Shown: positions 1-6,729 of the stretch, piece by piece | Layout of the letters: the number at the start of each line of letters is the position of its first letter | Numbering within the stretch: the stretch's first letter is position 1 | From: Candidatus Bipolaricaulota bacterium | GTDB lineage: Bacteria > Bipolaricaulota > Bipolaricaulia > Bipolaricaulales > Bipolaricaulaceae | Reading direction: 5' to 3' | Assembly (NCBI GenBank): GCA_025060555.1 | Contig: JANXBC010000027.1 | Location: forward strand, 1 to 14,408 | Length of the DNA stretch: 14,408 nucleotides | Notes under the pieces: generated by a model | Databases searched by the model: none | What the model was told of the DNA's origin: nothing | Seen by the model: the letters and a program-made list of their open reading frames with translations, nothing else | Made by a program: the position numbers and the translations under genes

Positions 1-602
1 TCCCGCACGAGGAAGAGGTTCTCCGCGCTGCCCTCGGCCACCTGGCCGTCCTCGTTGAGGACGATGGCCTCGTCGAAGCCCGCCAAGTAGGCCTCGGTCT
101 TGGCCAGGGCGGAGTTCACGTAGGCCCCGGTGATCTTGGCCCGCGCTGGGATGGCGTTGTCCTCCACCCGGCGCCAGGAGGAGACCATGGCCCGGATCCC
201 CCCCGCGGGCAGGTACGCCTGGAAGGGCACGGCAAAGATGGCGAGGTCGCACTCCAGGTTATGGAGGCGGACGCCGATCTCCTCGCTGGACTTGTAGGCG
301 ATGGGCCGGATGTACACGTCCTCGCGGTAGCCCTCCCGCCGCAGGAGCTCCAACGTGATCTGACCTAGGTCGTCGGCGCTGTAGGGGAGGTCCATGAGGA
401 GCACGCGGGCGCTGCGCAAAAGCCGCAGGTAGTGCTCGCGCATGCGGAAGAGGAAAAGCTCCTGCTCCTCGGCGTTCCAGAAGGCGCGGATCCCCTCGAA
501 GACCCCGGTCCCGTAGTTGAACCCGGAGGTCATCACGGAGATCTTGGCCTCCTCGATCGGCCGGATGGCCCCGCGGAAGAATGCAAATCTGTTCTTGGGC
601 AT
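1..602 (-). CDS. ilvE: Branched-chain amino acid aminotransferase (5' part; runs off left edge)
   Basis: PLP-dependent class IV aminotransferase that transfers the amino group between glutamate and the 2-oxo acids of leucine, isoleucine and valine in the cytoplasm. About 200 residues are visible of a family usually near 300. Seen: the N-terminal block FNYGTGVFEGIRAF (residues 28-41), YIRPIAYKSSEEIGV (97-111), and the PLP-lysine block ARAKITGAYVNSALAKTEA, where K156 is the expected Schiff-base lysine. The frame ends at EGSAENLFLVR, which in the family precedes the C-terminal domain. The ATG at 602-600 is preceded by GGTGGTGAG as ribosome site and gives the normal family N-terminus. It is divergent from the XdhC gene. 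The first 60 bases of the window are 42/60 G+C, richer than the neighbouring plus-strand genes. A D-amino-acid or ADC-lyase relative is possible, but the motifs fit IlvE best. Confidence 0.95.
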   Translation of the reverse strand, partial: MPKNRFAFFRGAIRPIEEAKISVMTSGFNYGTGVFEGIRAFWNAEEQELFLFRMREHYLRLLRSARVLLMDLPYSADDLGQITLELLRREGYREDVYIRPIAYKSSEEIGVRLHNLECDLAIFAVPFQAYLPAGGIRAMVSSWRRVEDNAIPARAKITGAYVNSALAKTEAYLAGFDEAIVLNEDGQVAEGSAENLFLVR

Positions 603-648
603 ACTCACCACCCAACAAACGGTACCGCAAGCGAATAGAGACGGTCAA

Positions 649-654
649 TATACT
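649..654 (+). promoter_or_regulatory. Candidate -10 box in the ilvE/xdhC divergent region
   Basis: TATACT matches the sigma-70 -10 consensus at 5 of 6 positions and would give an XdhC leader of about 31 nt that includes the AGGA ribosome site at 683-686. No convincing -35 box sits 16-18 bp upstream. The overlapping minus-strand hexamer TATATT (652-647) could serve ilvE in the same way, so two divergent -10 boxes may share bases. A second plus-strand pair (TTGGGA 654-659, 17 bp, TAAATT 677-682) also exists but would start transcription past the ribosome site. Confidence 0.3.
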
Positions 655-691
655 TGGGAGGCAAAGGGGATTTGGGTAAATTAGGAAGAAT

Positions 692-1474
692 ATGGGCAAG
701 GCTATTTTTCAACGCGCTGTGGAGGCCATAGAAAAAGGAGAGCCCGCGGTACTGGTCACGGTTGTGGCTGTGGAAGGCGCGGCGCCTCGGGAAGCTGGGG
801 CGAAAATGTTGGTCTTCCCCGACGGTCGAGTGGAGGGAACCATAGGTGGAGGGGCCCTCGAACATCACGCGATACATACGGCCCTGGCCCTCCTTCAACG
901 GGGAGAAAAAACGCTCCTCGAAACCCGTAACCTCAGGGATCTTGGCATGCTTTGTGGTGGTCAAACCACCTTATTCTACGAGGTCTTGGAGCTTCCCCCG
1001 GTGCTTCTGATCTTCGGTGCCGGACATGTGGGGTTGACCCTGGCGCGCTTAGCTCGTGAAGCCACACCTTGGCGAATAGTCATTTGTGACGATCGAATAG
1101 AAAAGCTTTCCTCCCTCCCAGTTGGTTTGGAGGGGCTTCATCTTCCCGGGTATCAACGTGTTCCAACGTTTCCCGGGCGAATCTATGGGGTAGTGGCAAC
1201 AGAAAGCCACGAAACCGATTTCCTCGTGGTGGCTGAGCTTCTACGGCAAGACCCCGGACCATCCTATTTAGGCGTCTTGGGTTCCCGGGCAAAGGCTGAG
1301 GAAATCCGCGCACGCCTTTTGGCCGCAGGACTACCCAAAGAAAAGGTGGAGGAGGTGCGCTGTCCGGTGGGGCTTCCCCTCGGAGGAAAAGATCCGGGAG
1401 CGGTGGCTGTGTCCATCCTCGCCGAGCTCCTGGCCTTCCACCACGGTCGGCTGAAAAGCTTTGGCACAAGCTAG
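692..1474 (+). CDS. XdhC-family molybdoenzyme maturation factor
   Basis: XdhC/CoxI family proteins bind molybdenum cofactor and help its sulfuration and insertion into xanthine-dehydrogenase-type hydroxylases. The 260 residues show both family domains. The N-terminal XdhC_CoxI part has AVEGAAPREAGAKMLV (26-41), EGTIGGGALEHH (48-59) and the conserved GMLCGGQ (85-91, C88). The C-terminal Rossmann part has FGAGHVG (108-114), GVVATESHETDF (166-177), YLGVLGSRAK (192-201) and the closing CPVGLPLGG (224-232) plus VSILAELLA (240-248). The ATG has AGGA 5 nt upstream. The stop lies 3 nt before the GTG of the NTPase gene, so the two are surely co-transcribed. The oddity is that no molybdenum hydroxylase, coxMSL or MocA-like gene lies in the window. 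It could equally serve a selenium-dependent hydroxylase or a distant CO dehydrogenase/aldehyde oxidase. Family assignment is firm; the partner enzyme is unknown. Confidence 0.9.
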   Translation: MGKAIFQRAVEAIEKGEPAVLVTVVAVEGAAPREAGAKMLVFPDGRVEGTIGGGALEHHAIHTALALLQRGEKTLLETRNLRDLGMLCGGQTTLFYEVLELPPVLLIFGAGHVGLTLARLAREATPWRIVICDDRIEKLSSLPVGLEGLHLPGYQRVPTFPGRIYGVVATESHETDFLVVAELLRQDPGPSYLGVLGSRAKAEEIRARLLAAGLPKEKVEEVRCPVGLPLGGKDPGAVAVSILAELLAFHHGRLKSFGTS

Positions 1475-1477
1475 CCC

Positions 1478-1996
1478 GTGAGGGATCTCCTTTACACCGC
1501 GTTTCGCCAGGCATACCACACTGGGAAGCGCGGGCTGATCGTGACAGGCCCCATTGGAAGCGGGAAAACCCAAGCCGTTTCAACTTTAGCCGAAATCCTC
1601 GGAAAGGAGGGATGGCGAGTCGCCGGAGTGGTTGCGCCACGCATCCTGCGGGGAAGGGAAACGGTGGGGTATTTAGTACGGGACATTTCCACGGAAAGAG
1701 AAATCCTCCTCTGTTCGCTAACCCCACCGGGTACAAAGTTTCGGCGGTTCTACTTTTCCCCCGAGGCCTTGGCCTTTGCCAACAAAGTTTTGCTTGCAGC
1801 CGCAAAAGAAGCGGAGGTGGTTGTGATTGATGAGGTTGGCCCGCTGGAGCTTTCTGGCAACGGATTTGCTCCAGGGCTTATAGCCTGCGTTCGATCCCCA
1901 GCGTATCTTGTACTCACCGCACGCCCCCACATCGTCGAGGAAGTTTTGCGCTGGTTAAGTGTCGATCTCGCAATCGTCCGGTTGACGGACGAGTAG
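1478..1996 (+). CDS. THEP1-type P-loop nucleoside-triphosphatase
   Basis: Small cytoplasmic NTPase of the NTPase_1/THEP1 family, which hydrolyses ATP, GTP and other NTPs in vitro; the in vivo role is not settled. The 172 residues show a Walker A loop GPIGSGKT (24-31), a Walker B strand with the family signature VVVIDEVGPLEL (114-125; D118, E119), and a C-terminal LTARPHI (146-152) where the family often has an arginine near the active site. The length fits the family (about 170-190). The start is GTG, 3 nt after the XdhC stop, with only a poor ribosome site, so translation is probably coupled to XdhC. No later start leaves room for the first strand before the P-loop. Sitting between XdhC and the anion transporters, it may supply an energy-dependent step in cofactor or metal handling; that is inference. 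A MobB-like role in molybdopterin metabolism is an alternative. Confidence 0.82.
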   Translation: MRDLLYTAFRQAYHTGKRGLIVTGPIGSGKTQAVSTLAEILGKEGWRVAGVVAPRILRGRETVGYLVRDISTEREILLCSLTPPGTKFRRFYFSPEALAFANKVLLAAAKEAEVVVIDEVGPLELSGNGFAPGLIACVRSPAYLVLTARPHIVEEVLRWLSVDLAIVRLTDE

Positions 1997-1997
1997 A

Positions 1998-2570
1998 ATG
2001 AAGAGAAACCCACTTATGGCGGGGTTGAAATCGTGCCCGTGTTGGCGGTTATTTACCACATTCTTTTTCGTTGGGCTTTTCACATTCGGTGGCGGATATG
2101 CCATGATACCCCTCATCTCCCGCGAGCTCGCCCAAAGGAGGAAGTGGCTAACAGAGGAAGAGTTTCAGGAAGCCCTGGCGTTGGGAAGTTCCCTTCCCGG
2201 TCCTATTGCTCCGAACCTCGCGTTTCTTTGTGGCCATAAGATAGGAGGGATCCCAGGAGCATTGGCGGGGGAATTTGGGTGTGTCCTTCCCTCTTTTCTT
2301 GTCATCCTCGGTATTGCCCTTGGGCTTTCTTCGTTATTTTCTGAGCATCAGGCACAGAAGTTCTTTGCGGGAGCAGGGGCGGCGGTGACCGGCCTTGTGG
2401 CCGCCAACGCTTTGCAACTAGGGATGAGGATGGCAAGCGACATGGTTGAGCTTTTAATCGCTGCCTCTGCCTTAGGCCTTATAGTCGCATTTCGGGTTCA
2501 TCCGCTTTTGGCGCTGGCTTGGGCTGCCCTCGCTGGCCTTGTCGCGAAAGGGATTCGCCGTGCTCCTTGA
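1998..2570 (+). CDS. Half-size chromate transporter (CHR domain protein, first of pair)
   Basis: Inner-membrane protein of the CHR family, which exports chromate by proton exchange in characterised members. This is the short, single-domain form (190 residues) that works as a heteromeric pair. Seen: the N-terminal glycine signature FVGLFTFGGGYAMIPLI (24-40), WLTEEEFQEALALGSSLPGPIAPNLA (50-75) with the invariant PGPIA, then about five hydrophobic segments (roughly 94-112, 121-141, 149-166, 168-184). ATG follows the NTPase stop with one base between; GGACGAG lies 4 nt upstream. The last 11 bases overlap the second half-transporter. The substrate in this organism is unproven: chromate, sulfate or another oxyanion. 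Next to XdhC, molybdate is a tempting guess, but nothing in the sequence shows it. Confidence 0.88.
   Translation: MKRNPLMAGLKSCPCWRLFTTFFFVGLFTFGGGYAMIPLISRELAQRRKWLTEEEFQEALALGSSLPGPIAPNLAFLCGHKIGGIPGALAGEFGCVLPSFLVILGIALGLSSLFSEHQAQKFFAGAGAAVTGLVAANALQLGMRMASDMVELLIAASALGLIVAFRVHPLLALAWAALAGLVAKGIRRAP
2547..2553 (+). promoter_or_regulatory. Ribosome binding site deciding the start of the second half-transporter
   Basis: AAAGGGA lies 6 nt before the GTG at 2560. This favours that start over the in-frame TTG at 2539, which has no such site. The site is inside the upstream gene, as expected for translational coupling. Confidence 0.6.
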
Positions 2571-3081
2571 ACTTTTTCAAAGTTTCTTGCGCATCGGCGT
2601 TGGGGCGTACGGGGGTGGAGTGGCAACCATCCGCCTCATCTACCACGAAATCGTGGAAATCCAGGGCTGGCTCAGTTCTGGAGAGATGGCAGAGGTGGTG
2701 GCCCTCGCGGAGATGACCCCCGGGCCAATTGCTGTGAATGCCGCAACCTACACTGGGTACCGCGTGGCCGGGGTAGCGGGGGCTGGAATTGCCACTCTCG
2801 CTGTGCTTCTGCCCTCCCTTTCCTTCCTCCTTGCTTTGGTCGCTTTGGCACGCTTTCCTACCGTAAGAACGGTGGTCAAACGCCTGGGGAAGCTGCTCCG
2901 GCCCGGCGTCTTAGCCCTCATCGCCGCTGCAGTATGGTCCATAGGGCGTGCCGCCATAAGTGGGTGGATTCCCGGGTTGTTCGCGGCGGCAAGCTTTCTC
3001 CTCTTTTTCCTTGCGCGCGAAAAGGTCCATCCCGCACTCCTCATCCTCCTTTTCGGCCTTTTGGGCGTGTTCCTTTTGTGA
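2560..3081 (+). CDS. Half-size chromate transporter (CHR domain protein, second of pair)
   Basis: Partner of the preceding CHR protein; paired short-chain members usually have inverted topologies and are needed together. From the GTG it has 173 residues. Seen: RIGVGAYGGGVATIRLI (11-27), GWLSSGEMAEVVALAEMTPGPIAVN (36-60) with the PGPIA motif, TYTGYRVAGVAGAGIAT (63-79), then strongly hydrophobic segments at about 76-97, 115-135, 137-152 and 157-173, ending right at a membrane helix with no tail. The first and second proteins are clearly homologous around PGPIA but have diverged elsewhere (IAPNLAFLCGHKIGG against IAVNAATYTGYRVAG). An upstream TTG (2539) would add 7 residues; the ribosome site supports GTG. 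The gene overlaps its partner by 11 nt. Confidence 0.87.
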   Translation: MLLELFQSFLRIGVGAYGGGVATIRLIYHEIVEIQGWLSSGEMAEVVALAEMTPGPIAVNAATYTGYRVAGVAGAGIATLAVLLPSLSFLLALVALARFPTVRTVVKRLGKLLRPGVLALIAAAVWSIGRAAISGWIPGLFAAASFLLFFLAREKVHPALLILLFGLLGVFLL

Positions 3082-3133
3082 GTGGCGAACCTCAGGATTT
3101 GGGCTATCCTGCTTACTCATCAAAGGGGGTATG

Positions 3134-3553
3134 ATGGCGGAAGCGGAGGAGAAGCTTTGGGAGATTGTGGAGGAGAGCGAGATCGCCCTCCTCATCACCT
3201 TAGCGAACGGCTATCCACGGGTGCGGCCCATGACCCTCATCGCCTACGAAGAAGAGGGTGGGGTCTGGTTCGCTACGAGCAAATCTTCCCGTAAGGTGGA
3301 GGAAATCGGGAGGAACCCCAACGTCACCGTGTGCTTCCTCGATTTGGAGGGAAGCGCCTACGCCCAACTCTTCGGCAAGGCCAACGTCATCGAGGACCGC
3401 GCGATTAAGGAAGAGTTTTGGGATGAAGACTGGGAGGAGTACTGGGAGGGACCCGATGATCCGGACTATGTCCTCATCCATGTCCAGGTAAGCAAGGCTG
3501 AGTATTATCTTTTGGAGGCGGATGAGCTTTGGGTAGTGGAATTTGAGGAGTGA
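3134..3553 (+). CDS. Pyridoxamine 5'-phosphate oxidase-like flavin-binding split-barrel protein
   Basis: Small soluble protein (139 residues) of the PNPOx-like FMN split-barrel superfamily, closest in look to general stress protein 26-type members; the substrate is unknown. Seen: ALLITLANGYPRVRPMTLIA (18-37), VWFATSKSSRKVEEIGRNPNVTVCFLD (44-70), where the T-S-K-S-S-R-K segment is where such proteins bind the flavin phosphate, then GSAYAQLFGKANVIEDRAIKEEFW (73-96), and a C-terminal strand region ending in an acidic tail. It also has a very acidic, Trp-rich stretch (97-110: DEDWEEYWEGPDDP). ATGs at 3131 and 3134 are both possible; GGGGG at 3125-3129 spaces better to 3134. A 52-nt gap follows the transporter pair, and the terminator at 3562 ends the transcript, so it is probably the last gene of the XdhC operon. 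It lacks the residues that would identify true PdxH. Confidence 0.8.
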   Translation: MAEAEEKLWEIVEESEIALLITLANGYPRVRPMTLIAYEEEGGVWFATSKSSRKVEEIGRNPNVTVCFLDLEGSAYAQLFGKANVIEDRAIKEEFWDEDWEEYWEGPDDPDYVLIHVQVSKAEYYLLEADELWVVEFEE

Positions 3554-3561
3554 TAGGTAGG

Positions 3562-3591
3562 CCCTCGCTCAAAGGGTGAGGGGTTTTTCTT
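3562..3591 (+). terminator. Rho-independent terminator after the split-barrel gene
   Basis: CCCTCGC (3562-3568) pairs with GGTGAGGG's last seven bases (3576-3582, one G-T wobble), with a 7-nt loop. It is followed at once by TTTTTCTT (3584-3591). It lies 9 nt past the stop codon and separates the XdhC block from the ABC block. Confidence 0.8.
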
Positions 3592-3619
3592 AGCAAGCTA
3601 GTAACCGCTGCCCTCATCC

Positions 3620-3652
3620 GTGCGCCCTGTGGTTGCGCACCAGGTTTTCTTT
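3620..3652 (+). promoter_or_regulatory. Second hairpin plus U-tract before the ABC operon (possible attenuator)
   Basis: GTGCGC (3620-3625) and GCGCAC (3635-3640) form a perfect 6-bp stem around a 9-nt loop that can add two inner C-G pairs. After CAGG comes TTTTCTTT (3645-3652). The GAAGGAG ribosome site of the permease starts 6 nt later. It could be a back-up terminator for the upstream operon or a leader attenuator for the ABC genes. The 4-nt spacer before the Ts makes it weaker than the first hairpin. Confidence 0.45.
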
Positions 3653-3669
3653 CCGGCGAAGGAGTGGAT

Positions 3670-5382
3670 ATGCCGGTGAACAAGCTTTTCCGCCCGGCGC
3701 GACCGCATCGTCCGCTTGGTCCCGGTGACTTTCTCGTCCTCCTTTTCGTCACGGTTCTTCTCTACGCGGGGGTGCGGCTGGCCTTCCGGGCCCCGGAGTT
3801 CGTTCAGGGCCCGGAGATCTCCCTCTCCCCCACGGCCCTCCCGTGGTATGCCTTCCTTTCTACCCTGCGCATGCTCGCAGCGTATACGCTTTCCCTGGCG
3901 TTCTCCCTTTTCTATGGGTACAAAGCTGCCCACAGCCGGTACGCGGAGCGCGTGCTCCTCCCCCTCCTGGACGTCTTGCAAAGCATCCCCATCCTTTCCT
4001 TCCTCCCCGTAGCTGTCCTTGGGCTCACCGCCTTCCTCCCGGAGCGGGTAGGCGTGGAACTGGCCTCGATCTTCCTCATCTTCACTAGCCAGGCTTGGAA
4101 CATGACCTTCGCCTGGTACCAATCGCTGATCACCCTTCCCGGGGAGCTGCGTGAGGCCAGCGATATTTTCCGCTTTAATTCTTATCTGAGGTTCAGGGTT
4201 CTTGAGCTTCCATTTGCGGCGATTCAACTCATCTGGAACAGCATGATGAGTTGGGCAGGTGGCTGGTTTTTCTTAATGGCCGCGGAGATGTTCACCGTGG
4301 GCGCCCGCGACTTCCGCCTCCCTGGGCTGGGCTCATACCTCCAAGAGGCGGCCCACCGCGGGAATACCAAGGCATTGGCATGGGGATTGGTCACGCTCAT
4401 CATCCTCATCATCGCTCTCGACCAGTTTGTGTGGCGTCCCCTTTTGGCCTGGGCTGAACGGTTTAAGCTGGAGATGGTGGAGAGCGAAGTTCAGGCCTCT
4501 TCCTGGTTCTACGAGCTTTTGAAGGGGTCACGAATCTGGGGATTTCTTTGGCACCGGATCTTTGGTGCCCTCGACCAGCGCATCTCCGTTTGGGCAAAAA
4601 GGGCAAACGCTCAGGTCCGGTCCTCAGGGAAAAGGCGGCCCCGTTGGTTTCTCTACATTTTGGTTGCGATTTTCATGGGGGGGATCGCACTTGGCGCGGC
4701 CTGGGCCGGAAAATTCCTCACCTCCCTTCCCGGCCGCGCTTGGCTCCTCATTGCGGAAGGCGCGGGCGCGACCACTTTGCGCGTGGTGATGGCCCTTGCC
4801 ATTTCCGCAATCTGGACCGTCCCTGTGGGTCTTCTCGTAGGCCTGAACCCTCGCGCCGCGAGCTGGATCCAGCCCGTGGTTCAGATCGCCGCCTCCATCC
4901 CAGCCACCGCCCTCTTCCCCATCTTGGTGACGAGCCTGGTCCGCCTTCCCTTTGGACTGAACCTCGCCGCGGTGATCTTGATGCTCGCGGGGAGCCAGTG
5001 GTACATCCTGTTCAACGTTATCGCCGGAGCCCGGGCCATCCCTCAGGATCTGAAATACACTGCCCTCCTCATGAAGCTTTCCCGTTGGCAACGCTGGCGG
5101 ATCCTATACCTTCCCGCGCTTTTTCCTTACCTCATTACCGGCGCCATCACCGCAAGCGGCGGAGCTTGGAACGCGTCCATTGTGGCAGAGTGTGTGGCCT
5201 TTGGGGGCGCAAGCATGTATACTACCGGCCTTGGAGCTCTCATCGCCCAAGCCACGGAAAAAGGGGATTACGCGCTCCTTTTTGCTGCCACATTGACCAT
5301 GATTGTCCTTGTGGTGGCCGTCAACCGTTTTCTTTGGCGGCGACTATATCGGCTGGCTGAAGAGCGCTACAGATTGGAGTAA
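3670..5382 (+). CDS. Tandem-fused ABC transporter permease, NitT/TauT (nitrate/sulfonate/bicarbonate) type
   Basis: Inner-membrane component holding two BPD_transp_1 permease domains in one 570-residue chain, about twice the usual length for this family. First domain about 18-265, second about 325-560, joined by a polar linker (265-325). Each half has the coupling-helix (EAA) loop that docks on the ATPase: LPGELREASDIFRFNSYLRF (156-175) and AIPQDLKYTALLMKLSRWQR (456-475). Many hydrophobic helices surround these, and SIPILSFLPVAVLGL (105-119) and SIPATALFPILV (409-420) are matching segments of the two halves. ATG 3670 has GAAGGAG 5 nt upstream; the in-frame GTG at 3664 overlaps that site and is less likely. 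The ATPase gene starts 3 nt after the stop. No periplasmic binding protein is nearby, so the substrate cannot be read from context. The second half is the better match to NrtB/SsuC-type proteins; the first half is more divergent. Confidence 0.9.
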   Translation: MPVNKLFRPARPHRPLGPGDFLVLLFVTVLLYAGVRLAFRAPEFVQGPEISLSPTALPWYAFLSTLRMLAAYTLSLAFSLFYGYKAAHSRYAERVLLPLLDVLQSIPILSFLPVAVLGLTAFLPERVGVELASIFLIFTSQAWNMTFAWYQSLITLPGELREASDIFRFNSYLRFRVLELPFAAIQLIWNSMMSWAGGWFFLMAAEMFTVGARDFRLPGLGSYLQEAAHRGNTKALAWGLVTLIILIIALDQFVWRPLLAWAERFKLEMVESEVQASSWFYELLKGSRIWGFLWHRIFGALDQRISVWAKRANAQVRSSGKRRPRWFLYILVAIFMGGIALGAAWAGKFLTSLPGRAWLLIAEGAGATTLRVVMALAISAIWTVPVGLLVGLNPRAASWIQPVVQIAASIPATALFPILVTSLVRLPFGLNLAAVILMLAGSQWYILFNVIAGARAIPQDLKYTALLMKLSRWQRWRILYLPALFPYLITGAITASGGAWNASIVAECVAFGGASMYTTGLGALIAQATEKGDYALLFAATLTMIVLVVAVNRFLWRRLYRLAEERYRLE

Positions 5383-5385
5383 ACC

Positions 5386-6687
5386 ATGGCTGAGCATCTC
5401 CTGGAGATGAGGAACGTAAGCCAGGTTTACCGGAGCGGTGGCCGGGAATTTCTGGCCTTGCAAAATATCAACCTCGTTTTGGACGAAGGGGAATTCGTCG
5501 TTCTTTTGGGACCATCTGGTTGCGGAAAGAGCACGCTTTTGCGCATTGCCACGGGTCTGCAGCGCCCAACCTCCGGGCAGGTCCTCTATCGCGGGGAACC
5601 GGTTGTAGGGGTGAACTCGCGGGCCACCATTGTGTTTCAAACCTTTGCCCTTTTCCCCTGGCTCACGGTTTTGGAAAACGTGGAGGTAGCGTTAGCTGCT
5701 CGCGGGGTGCCGCCGGAGGAGCGAAGGCGGCGGGCCATGGAGATGCTCGATAGGGTCGGCCTGGACGGCTTTGAGGAGGCCTATCCGCGGGAGCTATCCG
5801 GCGGGATGCGGCAGAAGGTCGGGTTTGCCCGGGCCATGGTGGTGGAACCGGAGCTCCTCTGTCTGGACGAACCCTTTTCCGCCCTCGATGTCTTGAGTGC
5901 CGCGGCCCTGCGCGGAGAACTCTTGGAGCTTTGGCTCGGCGGGAAGATCCCAACCAAGGCCATCCTCCTCGTCACCCATAACATTGAGGAGGCCGTTTTC
6001 CTTGGTGATCGGCTCCTTATCATGGAAAAGAACCCGGGGCGCATCGTGGCGGAACACCGCGTCTCTGTCCCCCACCCGCGTCAGCCCCAGGCCCCGGCGT
6101 TCCGCGCGGTGGTGGACGAGGTGTATGCCCTGCTTGCCGGCGAGACCCAGCCTGAACCAGTGGAGTTAGGCAGTGCCCCGGGCGAGCCTGGCCGGATCCG
6201 CGCCTTGCCCAACGTCCCAGTGGTCAGTATGGCCGGGCTCTTGGAGGCACTGGCGGCTACCCCTGGCGGACGCCACGACCTTTACAAACTAGCCAGTGAG
6301 CTCCAGGTGGACTCTGACCAACTTCTACGCATCGTCGAGGCTCTTGAGCTTTTGGGATTTGCCACTGTGGCTAAGGGTGATGTGGCCCTCACCCCATTGG
6401 GCGAGACGTTCGCGGAGGCAGGGATACTCGCGCGGAAGGAGATCTTCGCTACACGCATCCGGCGCATCCCCATTTTCCGCTGGCTTCTGGAGCTTCTGGA
6501 GGCTTCGGAAGGGGGAAGGCTTCGGGGAGAAGTGGTACAGCATGCCCTGGAATTGGAGTTCCCCCCAGCAGAGGCGGAGAAACAATTCGAGGTCATCGTG
6601 AACTGGGGCCGGTATGCTGAACTCTTCGCCTACGATGACGCCACCGGTGTCCTCTACCTCGAAACCGCACCTGCCGCCACGAAGTGA
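5386..6687 (+). CDS. ABC transporter ATPase with C-terminal AAA-associated domain (NitT/TauT type)
   Basis: Cytoplasmic ATPase driving the fused permease just upstream (3-nt gap). Residues 1-250 are a NrtD/TauB/SsuB-like nucleotide-binding domain: Walker A GPSGCGKST (42-50), Q-loop VFQTFALFPWLTV (83-95, Q85), signature LSGGMRQ (137-143), Walker B LLCLDEPFSALD (157-168), H-loop VTHNIEEA (196-203, H198). Residues about 277-425 form an added module that reads like the AAA-associated C-terminal domain found on some of these ATPases: LYKLASELQVDSDQLLRIVE, LELLGFATVAKGDVALTPLG, then RKEIFATRIRRIPIFRWLLELLE. It looks like a winged helix and may sense or regulate. Total 433 residues against about 250-270 for plain members. 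The start ATG is 3 nt after the permease stop with GGAG in the preceding codons. Direction (import) is inferred from the family. Confidence 0.92.
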   Translation: MAEHLLEMRNVSQVYRSGGREFLALQNINLVLDEGEFVVLLGPSGCGKSTLLRIATGLQRPTSGQVLYRGEPVVGVNSRATIVFQTFALFPWLTVLENVEVALAARGVPPEERRRRAMEMLDRVGLDGFEEAYPRELSGGMRQKVGFARAMVVEPELLCLDEPFSALDVLSAAALRGELLELWLGGKIPTKAILLVTHNIEEAVFLGDRLLIMEKNPGRIVAEHRVSVPHPRQPQAPAFRAVVDEVYALLAGETQPEPVELGSAPGEPGRIRALPNVPVVSMAGLLEALAATPGGRHDLYKLASELQVDSDQLLRIVEALELLGFATVAKGDVALTPLGETFAEAGILARKEIFATRIRRIPIFRWLLELLEASEGGRLRGEVVQHALELEFPPAEAEKQFEVIVNWGRYAELFAYDDATGVLYLETAPAATK

Positions 6688-6729
6688 CCGCCAACAAGGC
6701 AGCCAGAGTCCCTGGCGAGGGCAGAAGAG

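Noticed and set aside
1080..1805. Open frame of 241 codons on the minus strand
   Set aside because: It is antisense to XdhC and the NTPase, has low-complexity Pro/Arg/Gly composition and no recognisable domain; both sense genes are firmly supported.
2904..3553. Longer N-terminal extension of the split-barrel protein (open frame begins about 2960)
   Set aside because: The extension overlaps the second half-transporter, reads as shadow sequence, and the ribosome site at 3125-3129 points to ATG 3134.
3598..4227. Minus-strand open frame opposite the permease start
   Set aside because: It has highly charged Glu/Gly/Arg-rich shadow composition, is antisense to a membrane protein, and has no motif.
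4548..5360. Open frame of 270 codons on the plus strand
   Set aside because: It lies wholly inside the fused permease gene in another frame, is rich in Arg/Pro/His/Gly as expected for a shadow frame, and has no ribosome site or family motif.
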